The notes beneath the pieces were generated by a model, which saw nothing but the letters and a program-made list of their open reading frames with translations, did not search any database and was not told the origin of the DNA. A DNA stretch of 11,611 bases from an uncultured Verrucomicrobiota bacterium (GTDB lineage: Bacteria; Verrucomicrobiota; Kiritimatiellia; RFP12; UBA1067). The stretch covers positions 1 to 11,611 of the forward strand of contig CAMNLN010000086.1 in NCBI GenBank assembly GCA_946543025.1. The letters are read 5' to 3'. Positions 1-6,241 of the stretch are shown here, piece by piece. How positions within the stretch are numbered: position 1 is the first letter of the stretch; each line of letters opens with the position of its first letter. Both the position numbers and the translations under genes were made by a program.

Positions 1-1087
1 GCGTGAAGCCGAAGTCGCGCACCACCTCGTCCGTGCCGCTCGATCCCCACATCACGACAGGCATCCGGTCGGGGAAGACAGGCCCGATCGCGATGTCAAA
101 GGAGTTCGTGACGGCGACGGCCGTCCCGTCCGGCGTAAAGCCTGCGAGTCGGACCAAAACAGGGTATTTGCCCGGGCGCAGGCGCGTTTCGAGCGGCCGC
201 ACGAAGAACTCCGTCCACTTGCCGGCTTCCAGATTAAGTTTTTCTTTCCACGCCATGTGCTTGTAGACCTTCTCGTCAGAAGGATCAAGCTCGTCGATCT
301 CGCACGTGACATCCGTCAAGTTGCCCGGGCCGCGATAAAACGCCGACACGGCGAACGTCGCGTTCGTTTCGCCGCGCGCGAACGCACGCCGACCGTCCGG
401 ACGCAGCGCGAGCGGCGGAAGTGCGAGAGGCGTCACCGCGATGCGGCGGATGGTGCCGTTGAACGGCCAGTAGAGGCTGCAAATGCGGTCGCCGACGACC
501 GGACGACGCGTGTGGTCGGGCACGATCGGCCCGGCCTTCGCAAGATAGCTTTCCTGCTTTTGACCGTCAAGGTCCCACCGCACGGTGCCGAGGGCGTCGT
601 ACTCGATCCGGAGCCGCACGGGCACGCCGGCCTTAGGCGTAAAGGAGGGACCTGTGGCGCGGCAGGTCATGTCGCCGAGGCCCGCGTAGAGCAAGGCCGT
701 CCATTTCTCGCCCGACTGGTGGAACATCACCTGCAGGCCCTTGTCGCGGCACTTCGGCTTGTAGTTGACGGCCATCGTGTCGAACACGTGCATTGACCGC
801 GACTCGGACGCCGCCGCGCGGTCGGCCTCGTTCGTCCAGTCCACGAACGGCACCACCTCGGCCTCGAAGACGAACGCCTCGGGCAAGTCGACCTTCGGGA
901 ACTCCACGCCGGCCCCGTCTTTCCGCGTCACGTTCTTCGATATCTGCGAGAGGGAAAGCCCCTCCGGTCCAAGCACGGCGCATGCGCGCAGCTTGCCTCC
1001 TTCCGGCAATCCCTTCGTAAAATCCCACTCAAACGCGCCAGAGGCCAACGCCGCCATCGCGATAAAAACCACCATCTTGAATTTCAT
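1..1087 (-). CDS. Exported protein, concanavalin-like N-terminal part, possible glycosidase; 3' end cut by window
   Basis: The frame is open from an ATG at 1087 to the window edge (362 codons, no stop), so the C-terminus is missing. A GGAGG at 1096-1100 lies 8 bases before the ATG and fixes the start. Residues 1-18 form a Sec signal peptide: MKFK, a hydrophobic stretch, then a likely cut after ASGA. Residues 19 to about 220 are beta-rich and open with FEWDFTKGLP, which looks like a LamG/concanavalin-type lectin domain. Residues of about 230-335 resemble an Ig-like beta-sandwich. The last visible residues (MPVVMWGSSG, then RDFGFT) look like the first strand of a TIM barrel, so a catalytic domain probably follows outside the window. 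It starts 4 bp after the acyl carrier gene and is the last visible gene of the operon. The fold calls are by eye. The gene and its export are sure; a glycosidase or 3-keto-glycoside hydrolase role is only inferred. Confidence 0.8.
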   Translation of the reverse strand, partial: MKFKMVVFIAMAALASGAFEWDFTKGLPEGGKLRACAVLGPEGLSLSQISKNVTRKDGAGVEFPKVDLPEAFVFEAEVVPFVDWTNEADRAAASESRSMHVFDTMAVNYKPKCRDKGLQVMFHQSGEKWTALLYAGLGDMTCRATGPSFTPKAGVPVRLRIEYDALGTVRWDLDGQKQESYLAKAGPIVPDHTRRPVVGDRICSLYWPFNGTIRRIAVTPLALPPLALRPDGRRAFARGETNATFAVSAFYRGPGNLTDVTCEIDELDPSDEKVYKHMAWKEKLNLEAGKWTEFFVRPLETRLRPGKYPVLVRLAGFTPDGTAVAVTNSFDIAIGPVFPDRMPVVMWGSSGTDEVVRDFGFT

Positions 1088-1091
1088 GATC

Positions 1092-1316
1092 TTAACCTCC
1101 ACTCTTGATGATTCGGGCGAAGTCGGCGAGCGAACGCAGGTCTGGAATCCTCTCCAGCGGGATCGAGACGCCGTACCGCGACTCCGTCTCCATCACGAGG
1201 CGGAGGTGCATCACGCTGTCCCATTCGGGGATGTCGCCGCAAGCCGTTTCAAGCGAGAGCGTTTCGGGCGGCACCCCCAACACGGACGCCGCGAAGGCGA
1301 TGAAATCGTCCGTCAC
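1092..1316 (-). CDS. Acyl carrier protein (phosphopantetheine-binding)
   Basis: A 74-residue stand-alone acyl carrier protein. It would carry an acyl or aminoacyl group as a thioester on a 4'-phosphopantetheine arm. The attachment site is Ser34 in EWDSVMHLRL, followed by the usual helix-II stretch METESRYGVSIP and the helix-III segment LRSLADFARII. The W-D-S-x-x-H-L form resembles the carrier proteins found in polysaccharide and natural-product clusters more than housekeeping AcpP, which usually reads DSLDTVE. There is no signal peptide, so it acts in the cytosol. The start is GTG at 1316, overlapping the upstream stop as GTGA (4 bp), with AAGGAG at 1322-1327 five bases before it. The next gene starts 4 bp after its stop. 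No ligase, acyltransferase, ketosynthase or phosphopantetheinyl transferase is in the window, so the cargo is unknown. Family call is firm; the role is open. Confidence 0.88.
   Translation of the reverse strand: MTDDFIAFAASVLGVPPETLSLETACGDIPEWDSVMHLRLVMETESRYGVSIPLERIPDLRSLADFARIIKSGG
1096..1100 (-). promoter_or_regulatory. Ribosome binding site of the exported protein at 1087
   Basis: Reads GGAGG on the minus strand, 8 bases upstream of the ATG. It overlaps the 3' end of the acyl carrier gene (stop at 1092-1094), which suggests translational coupling between the two genes. Confidence 0.7.
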
Positions 1317-3205
1317 GGCAGCTCCTTCAGCTCGCCGCCGAAGAAGTAGATGGGCGAGCCGGAGAGCGTGAGCGTCACGACGTTGCCCGCGCGCGCGGGA
1401 CGCACCCGCGCGCCCGACACGTCAAGGAACGTCACGTTGGGCGACGAGAAGGTCAGCTTGCGCTCGTGCGCGGCCGTGGGCGTCCAGATCATCCCTGCCT
1501 TGCGCTTGTCGGGACGCGTCCACTGCGGGAAGTAGACCGTGCCGTCCGCCGAGCGCCACGTGGTCGCCTTCTGCACGGAGCCGACCGGACGCGCGTCGAC
1601 GAACGTCATGTACGCGCCGTACGCCGGCTTCGGGGCGAAGTTGTCGTGCACCATGCCGAAGTAGGACTCCGGGTCGTACGGATCGTGGTCGGGCTGGCGG
1701 AACTCGTACCAGAAGAAGTTCTCGATGCCCTCCGCGAACGCGATGCCGAGCGCGCGCGCCGTCATCTTCGCCTGACGCTCCTCGCTGCTCGTGCCGTGGC
1801 TGCCGCGTCCGAAGAGCCCGCTCGCCACAATCGCGCCCTTCATGTCGCTGTTGAACTTGTACACGGCGGCGGCGACGGCCTCGATGCCGTTCGTCGGCGC
1901 GGAGAGGAGCGGGATGAACGCGTCGCCCTTCTGGAGCAGGCGCGACGTGAGGAACCGCTGGCCGTCAAACCCCTTCGGCGGAATCTTCACGCCTTTCGCC
2001 GCCGCCGTCGGGCGCACGGGCATCGACTCGGGATAGCGCTTGTCGACCCACCACGCCGTCTCGGCGATGCGCAGGCGCCGACGGTCCTTCCACGTCTCGG
2101 CCTTCTTGTCACGCTGCATGACGCCGTCCGCGTCCGCGCGGTAGGCGTTCCACATCGGCATGCCGCCGAAGTCCACGAGCACACCGCCCGCCTTCACGAA
2201 CGCGTAGACAGCGTCCACGGAATCGGCCGCATAGTTCTCGGAGAACGGGTAGACGACGCCGTCCACGTCGCCCTTCGCGAGGCGCTTGGCAAGGTCAATG
2301 GAACGGCAGACCTCCACGCGCGAGCCCTTCGGCAGGAAATCGAGCAGCTGGCGACGGACGTTTTCGTCCGCGTCGCCCTCCTCGTCCGTTTGCGCGGGCA
2401 CGTAGAGCATCCGCCACGTCTTCATGTCTGGCCGCGCCGCCTTCAGGCCGGCAAGCAGCAGTCCGCCCTCCGAGATGCGTACGCTGTGCGTCGGCCAGCC
2501 GACCTCCGTGATCCAGATGGGCTTCTGCGCGTCGCCGTACTGCGCCATCAGCAGGCGGAGCTTCTCAATCTGCACGTCCATGGCCCCTTCCGGGCGGCGC
2601 GGATGCGAGTACGGGTGGATGTTCATGACGTCGAACCACTTCGCGCCGCCGAGCTTGTACACCTCCTCGATGAAGGTGAACGGGACGCCCGCCGTGCCGC
2701 CGAACGCGATACGGACCGTCGGCTCGATCTTCTTCGCCGTCTCGTACGTCCGCCTCAGCACGGCAAGGTAGTTCGTCGGGTTCGGGTCCTTCCAGAAACC
2801 CGGAATGTTCTCCTCGTTCCAGACCTCCAGGACGGGCAGGCGCTTGCCGTAACGCGTCACGACCTTGCGCACGTACTCCTCCCAGGCGTCGAGGTGCATG
2901 TGCGCGGGATGCGCCCACGGCACGGAATAGCCGAGAATCGGCAGGAGCTGCACACCCTCCGCCTCGCATTCGGCCACGATCTTGTCGAAGTTCGTGAAAT
3001 CCCACTCGCCCTTCTTCTTCTCGATCGAGCGCCAGTCGAAGTCGCTGCGCACCCAGCCCATGCCGGCCTGGCGCATCATCGCGCACGTCCGCGCGGCAGG
3101 CTCGCCGCGCGTCACATGCGCGCACGAACCGTATGGGTTGTTCGCCGCGGCGACGGAAAGCATCGCGGCGGCGGTCGCGGCGGCCCAGGCGAATCTGAAA
3201 TCCAT
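1313..3205 (-). CDS. Exported clan GH-A glycoside hydrolase (GH39-like) with an inserted domain
   Basis: A 630-residue retaining-type glycosidase, probably active outside the cytoplasm on beta-linked sugars. The start is the ATG at 3205, one base after the upstream stop, with AAGGGAG at 3215-3221. An in-frame start at 3247 would overlap the upstream gene and bury the signal peptide. Residues 1-21 form a Sec signal (MDFRFAWAAA, then an Ala-rich core). The TIM barrel begins near residue 24. Glu131 in VLEVWNEENIPGFW is the expected acid/base, HPY at 197-199 sits on a middle strand, and Glu234 in WITEVGW is the expected nucleophile. Residues of about 243-471 interrupt the barrel, which resumes with SEERQAKMTARALG, FFWYEF and FAPKPAYGAYMTF (about 473-535). 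A small beta domain closes the protein. GH39 (xylosidase or PslG type) is the best guess; GH5-like or an unassigned GH-A family is possible. Substrate unknown. Confidence 0.85.
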   Translation of the reverse strand: MDFRFAWAAATAAAMLSVAAANNPYGSCAHVTRGEPAARTCAMMRQAGMGWVRSDFDWRSIEKKKGEWDFTNFDKIVAECEAEGVQLLPILGYSVPWAHPAHMHLDAWEEYVRKVVTRYGKRLPVLEVWNEENIPGFWKDPNPTNYLAVLRRTYETAKKIEPTVRIAFGGTAGVPFTFIEEVYKLGGAKWFDVMNIHPYSHPRRPEGAMDVQIEKLRLLMAQYGDAQKPIWITEVGWPTHSVRISEGGLLLAGLKAARPDMKTWRMLYVPAQTDEEGDADENVRRQLLDFLPKGSRVEVCRSIDLAKRLAKGDVDGVVYPFSENYAADSVDAVYAFVKAGGVLVDFGGMPMWNAYRADADGVMQRDKKAETWKDRRRLRIAETAWWVDKRYPESMPVRPTAAAKGVKIPPKGFDGQRFLTSRLLQKGDAFIPLLSAPTNGIEAVAAAVYKFNSDMKGAIVASGLFGRGSHGTSSEERQAKMTARALGIAFAEGIENFFWYEFRQPDHDPYDPESYFGMVHDNFAPKPAYGAYMTFVDARPVGSVQKATTWRSADGTVYFPQWTRPDKRKAGMIWTPTAAHERKLTFSSPNVTFLDVSGARVRPARAGNVVTLTLSGSPIYFFGGELKELP

Positions 3206-3206
3206 C

Positions 3207-4178
3207 TTACAGCGCTCCCTTGAAGAACCGGTCCATGATCGCGGCATGCTCGGCGTCGGTCCAGCCGGAGCTCTCGATCGACACCCAGCCGTTGTAGCCT
3301 GCGAACTCGATCACGCGGCGCACGCGTTTCCAATCGATCGAGCCGTCGCCGATGCGAACGAAGGAACCCTCGTTCTTCGCGGCGCGGTCGATCTTGAAGT
3401 CCTTGATGTGGAGCTTCACGATCTGGTCGGAGAGCGCCTCCACCCACTTCTCGGTCGACGCATAGCGCACGTGGTTGCCGAGGTCGAGGTAGGCTTTCAC
3501 CCATGCGTTCTTGAACGAACGGACGAACGCCGATGCGAAATCCGGCATCACCCAAAGGTTGTTCCACACGTTCTCGAGGCCGAGCGTCACGCCGAGCTCC
3601 GCCGCGTACGGTGCCAGTTCGGCAATGGCGTCCTGCGCGTATTTTGTCGCGTCGTTCTGCGCCTTCACGTATTCAGGATAGTCGGCGTCCGCCGCGCGCG
3701 CGAGCATGAGCGTCCCGGAATCGAACGAGAGCTTGAACTCGGACGGCTTCGGCATCGGCATGCCGCCGACGCGACCGGGCACGACGAGGATCACCGGCGC
3801 GCCGTACGCCTTCGCGACGCGCATGTTCTGCTTGGCCTTCTCAATCTCAGCCTTGCGCTTGTCGGCCTCTTTGGCGTTGAACATGAACCAGCCGCCCATG
3901 AACGAATGGATCAGCAGCCCTTCGTCCTCCGCCAGCCGGCGCGCGGCGCGCGCCTCGGCCTCGGTCACGCTCTTGTCCTGCAGCTCCACGCCCGGGTAGC
4001 CGTTCTCCTTCAGCGTCTTCACCACGTCCGGCGTCAGGCGCGGACGAATCAGCGCCTTCTTCAAGATCGTCTTGAACGGTGCCGCGCCGTCGTCCGCGCC
4101 GCGCGCCAGGCGCGGCAAACCTGCCGCCGCAAGCCCTATCGCCGCCCCCGCCAGAAAATCGCGTCTCTTGATGTTCAT
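3207..4178 (-). CDS. Tat-exported sugar isomerase/epimerase-like TIM barrel (AP endonuclease 2 / xylose-isomerase-like family)
   Basis: A 323-residue protein of the xylose-isomerase-like TIM barrel superfamily, whose members isomerise, epimerise or eliminate on keto-sugars with a divalent metal. A twin-arginine signal (KRRDFLAGAA, Arg5-Arg6, with an Ala-rich core to about residue 28) sends the folded enzyme across the membrane. The metal site looks complete: Glu202 in GLENVWNN, Asp232 in LDLGNH, His257 in LHIKDF and Glu302 in VSIESSG. The start is the ATG at 4178, since GGAGAAG at 4185-4191 lies 6 bases ahead of it. A TTG two codons upstream would have no spacing. The gene sits 45 bp after the oxidoreductase gene and 1 bp before the glycosidase gene. 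Acting on the product of the neighbouring oxidoreductase, for example as a 3-keto-glycoside lyase, is inferred from context. An ordinary sugar epimerase is the alternative. Confidence 0.85.
   Translation of the reverse strand: MNIKRRDFLAGAAIGLAAAGLPRLARGADDGAAPFKTILKKALIRPRLTPDVVKTLKENGYPGVELQDKSVTEAEARAARRLAEDEGLLIHSFMGGWFMFNAKEADKRKAEIEKAKQNMRVAKAYGAPVILVVPGRVGGMPMPKPSEFKLSFDSGTLMLARAADADYPEYVKAQNDATKYAQDAIAELAPYAAELGVTLGLENVWNNLWVMPDFASAFVRSFKNAWVKAYLDLGNHVRYASTEKWVEALSDQIVKLHIKDFKIDRAAKNEGSFVRIGDGSIDWKRVRRVIEFAGYNGWVSIESSGWTDAEHAAIMDRFFKGAL
3215..3221 (-). promoter_or_regulatory. Ribosome binding site deciding the GH39-like start
   Basis: Reads AAGGGAG on the minus strand, 9 bases before the ATG at 3205 and inside the last codons of the upstream gene. 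It supports the 3205 start, which gives an N-terminal signal peptide, over the longer in-frame start at 3247. Confidence 0.65.
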
Positions 4179-4184
4179 CGTCAA

Positions 4185-4191
4185 CTTCTCC
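4185..4191 (-). promoter_or_regulatory. Ribosome binding site deciding the isomerase start
   Basis: Reads GGAGAAG on the minus strand, 6 bases before the ATG at 4178. It abuts the in-frame TTG at 4184, so only the ATG has normal spacing. It directly follows the heptamer repeat at 4196-4223. Confidence 0.7.
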
Positions 4192-4195
4192 GCTC

Positions 4196-4223
4196 TTCAC
4201 TCTTCACTTTTCACCCTTCACTC
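4196..4223 (-). repeat. Tandem heptamer RRGTGAA, four copies, between two operon genes
   Basis: On the minus strand the units are GAGTGAA, GGGTGAA, AAGTGAA and GAGTGAA, followed by a decayed fifth unit (GAGCGGA) that overlaps the ribosome binding site. Every unit contains TGA. Because the period is 7, the stops fall in all three reading frames just after the oxidoreductase stop codon. The array fills most of the 45-bp gap between the oxidoreductase and the isomerase genes. Confidence 0.85.
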
Positions 4224-5495
4224 TCATCCCGCCTTGCCGGGCACGGGAGCGACGCCCTCCGGCGGTACGGGGATGTCTTCCGTCTCCTCGAACTGCTCGG
4301 GGGTGAACGCGGCGTTCCAGCCGTCGTAGAACTCGCTGCGCTCGTTTTCCAGCACGTCCTTCATGCGCACCATGCGGCCCGAATAGGCCGCGAGTGTGCC
4401 GATGATGCAGGTTGCCGTGGACATCGCCACCTGCTCGCCCTCGTTGATGAGGTTGCCGTTCAGGAGGCCGGAGAGGAAGTCCACGTGCTCCGCGATGAGG
4501 CCGTTGTCGGGACGCCCCGCGATCGCGGCGAGGTCCTCCTCCACGGGCTTGCCGTCCCAGCGCTTGATCTTGTTGCCCACGGAGATCTCGCCCTCGGAAC
4601 CCACGAGGCGTGTGCCGAACGGGTTGGCGCAGCCGGTCATGTGGCGTCCGAACGTCGTCGTGTGAAGCTCGTCGCCGTAGTCGTAGTCGATCGCGATCTC
4701 GTCGTAGATGTCGCCGATGCCGGCGGGGCGGCGCCAACGCGCGCCCATGCCGAACGCGCTCACGGGGAAACGCCCGATGAACCAGTTCGCGAGGTCCACC
4801 TCGTGGATCGCCTGCTCGGTCACCTGGTCGCCGCTCATCTCCCAGAAGTGGTACCAGTTGTTGCAAAGGTAGGCGGCGTTCGAGTCGGTCGGCCGGCGCG
4901 GGCGCACCCAGATCGGCCCATGGCAGCGGTAGACGCGCCCCGAAAGGATCGTGCCGATGCAGCCCTTGCGCACCGGCCCGATCTGCTTGAGGAATCGGTT
5001 CGAGTGGCGGTGGAGCGTACCCGAGAGGATCGAGAGATTCTTCGCCTTCGCGTCGGCGACGGTCTTCAGGAACGCGCGCAGACCGCGCGGGTCCGTGGCA
5101 ATGGGCTTCTCGGCGAAGACATGCTTGCCCGCCGCCACGCAGGCGGCCATGTGGCGCGGACGGAACACAGGCGGCGCGCAGAGGAGCACGATGTCGCATC
5201 CGGAGGCGATCACGTCCTTGTAGCCGTTCGCCCCGCCAAACGCCATCTTTTCGTCCACGCCGTATTTCTTGCAAATGACCTTGGCCTTGTCGGGAAAGAA
5301 GTCCGCCGTCGCCGTCAGCTGCACCTTGCAGCCGAGCAGGGCTGCCGCGTCCATGATGTTCTGGATTGCTCCCGTGCCGCGGCCGCCGCAGCCTACGAGC
5401 CCTACCTTGAACACCTTCTGAGCATCGCCAAGCACCATCGGCGCGGCGGCCAACGCGCCTGCCGTCGTCACGAACTGACGTCGAGGAATCATCAT
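4224..5495 (-). CDS. Tat-exported Gfo/Idh/MocA-family oxidoreductase
   Basis: A 423-residue NAD(P)-dependent sugar or glycoside oxidoreductase. A twin-arginine signal opens the protein (IPRRQFVTTAG, Arg5-Arg6), with an Ala-rich stretch to about residue 22. The Rossmann nucleotide site is VGLVGCGGRGTG (31-42), the family EKP motif is in VFAEKPIA (126-133), and the conserved active-site helix is EQAIHEVDLANWF (228-240, His231 and Asp234). A family-typical C-terminal dimerisation sheet follows. AAAGGAA ahead of the ATG at 5495 supports the start, and a second ATG directly follows. Periplasmic members are thought to be exported with cofactor bound, and some oxidise glycosides at C3 to keto-sugars. 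It is the first gene of the five-gene operon and probably supplies the oxidised substrate for the TIM barrel encoded next. The substrate cannot be read from sequence. Confidence 0.9.
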   Translation of the reverse strand: MMIPRRQFVTTAGALAAAPMVLGDAQKVFKVGLVGCGGRGTGAIQNIMDAAALLGCKVQLTATADFFPDKAKVICKKYGVDEKMAFGGANGYKDVIASGCDIVLLCAPPVFRPRHMAACVAAGKHVFAEKPIATDPRGLRAFLKTVADAKAKNLSILSGTLHRHSNRFLKQIGPVRKGCIGTILSGRVYRCHGPIWVRPRRPTDSNAAYLCNNWYHFWEMSGDQVTEQAIHEVDLANWFIGRFPVSAFGMGARWRRPAGIGDIYDEIAIDYDYGDELHTTTFGRHMTGCANPFGTRLVGSEGEISVGNKIKRWDGKPVEEDLAAIAGRPDNGLIAEHVDFLSGLLNGNLINEGEQVAMSTATCIIGTLAAYSGRMVRMKDVLENERSEFYDGWNAAFTPEQFEETEDIPVPPEGVAPVPGKAG

Positions 5496-5529
5496 TTCAA
5501 GTTCCTTTCAGGTTGTTGAAGAGACATGT

Positions 5530-5555
5530 CGTTCAGCGGCCCGCGCCGGAGAACG
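5530..5555 (-). other. Leader stem-loop at the start of the five-gene operon transcript
   Basis: On the minus strand the arms are CGTTC/GAACG (5 bp) and CGGC/GCCG (4 bp), separated by a symmetric 2-nt internal loop, with a GCGG apical loop. It begins where transcription from the -10 box at 5561-5566 should start, so it may cap the mRNA 5' end and slow decay. No U-tract follows, so an intrinsic terminator for the upstream gene is less likely. Confidence 0.45.
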
Positions 5556-5560
5556 GCCCT

Positions 5561-5569
5561 AGTATACCA
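5561..5569 (-). promoter_or_regulatory. Extended -10 promoter of the five-gene operon
   Basis: The minus strand reads TGGTATACT, that is a TG-N extension plus the hexamer TATACT (5561-5566). No good -35 hexamer is found 16-19 bases upstream, where the sequence is the end of the dehydrogenase gene. This fits an extended -10 promoter. The predicted start near 5554 gives a leader of about 59 bases. The GGTATA core is shared with the htpG promoter. Confidence 0.55.
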
Positions 5570-5578
5570 TAAGTGGGG

Positions 5579-6235
5579 CTATATGAGGCACTGCCCGGAA
5601 TCGACGGCCAGTATCTGACCGGTCACGGTTTCCGCCTCGATCAGAAAGGCAACGGCGGCCGCCACGTCGGACGGCGTCGGACGGCGCGGCAGGAGGATTG
5701 CGCCGCCTTTTTCGCTGTTGGCGGCATCCTCCGGCGGCAGAACAGGTCCCGGCGCGACTCCGCTGACGCGGAGCGTGGGCGCGAGGCGCCGCGCCAGCGC
5801 CACGGTCGCGCGCGCCAGCGCCAGCTTGCTCATGGCATAAGGCGTAGAGGCTAGTCCTCGGAGGATGCGCGTATCGAGCAAATTGACGACAGCACCAGCG
5901 TCATTCCGCGCCGCCAGATGCGCCGCCAGAAGTTCCGCCAATCGAATGGGGACCGTCACGTTCACCGCCTGAAGCGCGTCGGCCTCTTCCGCCGGCAACT
6001 CCGCCGCCGTCGAGAACATGGCGGCGCTGTTGACGATCGCGCACAGGTCAGGCGCCTGCGCAAGGGCGTCGGCAAAAAGCCGCTCCGCCGTGCCAGGCAT
6101 CCTGAAATCCGCGCACAGCGGATTGCCTGGCGTGCGGGAATGCGCCAGCACACGCCAACCGCGCGCGGCCAGCGTCTCGCAGATCGCGCGGCCGATCCGG
6201 CGCGCGCCGCCGGTCACGAGCACGCTCCCCTTCAT
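5579..6235 (-). CDS. Short-chain dehydrogenase/reductase, pterin-reductase-like (FolM/PTR1 style)
   Basis: A 218-residue cytosolic NAD(P)H-dependent reductase. The cofactor motif is TGGARRIGRAI (8-18), with Asn69 in VNSAAMF, Asn92 in QAVNVTVPI and the catalytic pair Tyr133 and Lys137 in YAMSK. The position normally held by the catalytic serine is Asp121 (NLLDTRILRG), and the loop after the active site reads APGPVLPPE (161-169). Both traits are seen in dihydropteridine/dihydromonapterin reductases (PTR1, FolM). It is shorter than the usual 240-250 residues because the segment after the second strand is compact. The ATG at 6235 lies 6 bp after the htpG stop with a weak AGGA ahead of it, so it is probably read from the htpG promoter. 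Acting in pterin or folate metabolism is inferred; a generic SDR is the alternative. Confidence 0.85.
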   Translation of the reverse strand: MKGSVLVTGGARRIGRAICETLAARGWRVLAHSRTPGNPLCADFRMPGTAERLFADALAQAPDLCAIVNSAAMFSTAAELPAEEADALQAVNVTVPIRLAELLAAHLAARNDAGAVVNLLDTRILRGLASTPYAMSKLALARATVALARRLAPTLRVSGVAPGPVLPPEDAANSEKGGAILLPRRPTPSDVAAAVAFLIEAETVTGQILAVDSGQCLI

Positions 6236-6241
6236 CGCGTC

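Noticed and set aside
3206..3247. Longer N-terminus for the GH39-like protein starting at 3247
   Set aside because: It would overlap the upstream gene by 41 bases and place 14 residues ahead of a clear signal peptide. The ATG at 3205 has its own ribosome site.
4179..4184. TTG start at 4184 for the isomerase-like protein
   Set aside because: The ribosome site GGAGAAG touches it with no spacing, while the ATG at 4178 has 6 bases and keeps the twin-arginine signal at the N-terminus.
2982..5519. Very long open frames on the plus strand (845 residues here; also 585 at 1466-3223 and 897 at 5918-8611)
   Set aside because: They lie opposite clear genes, are rich in Arg, His, Val and Leu with no domain, motif or signal, and cross gene boundaries and promoters. 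They are what GC-rich codon use produces on the opposite strand.
5530..5555. Intrinsic terminator after the dehydrogenase gene
   Set aside because: The stem-loop has no following U-tract on the minus strand and lies downstream of a good -10 box, so a leader role is more likely.
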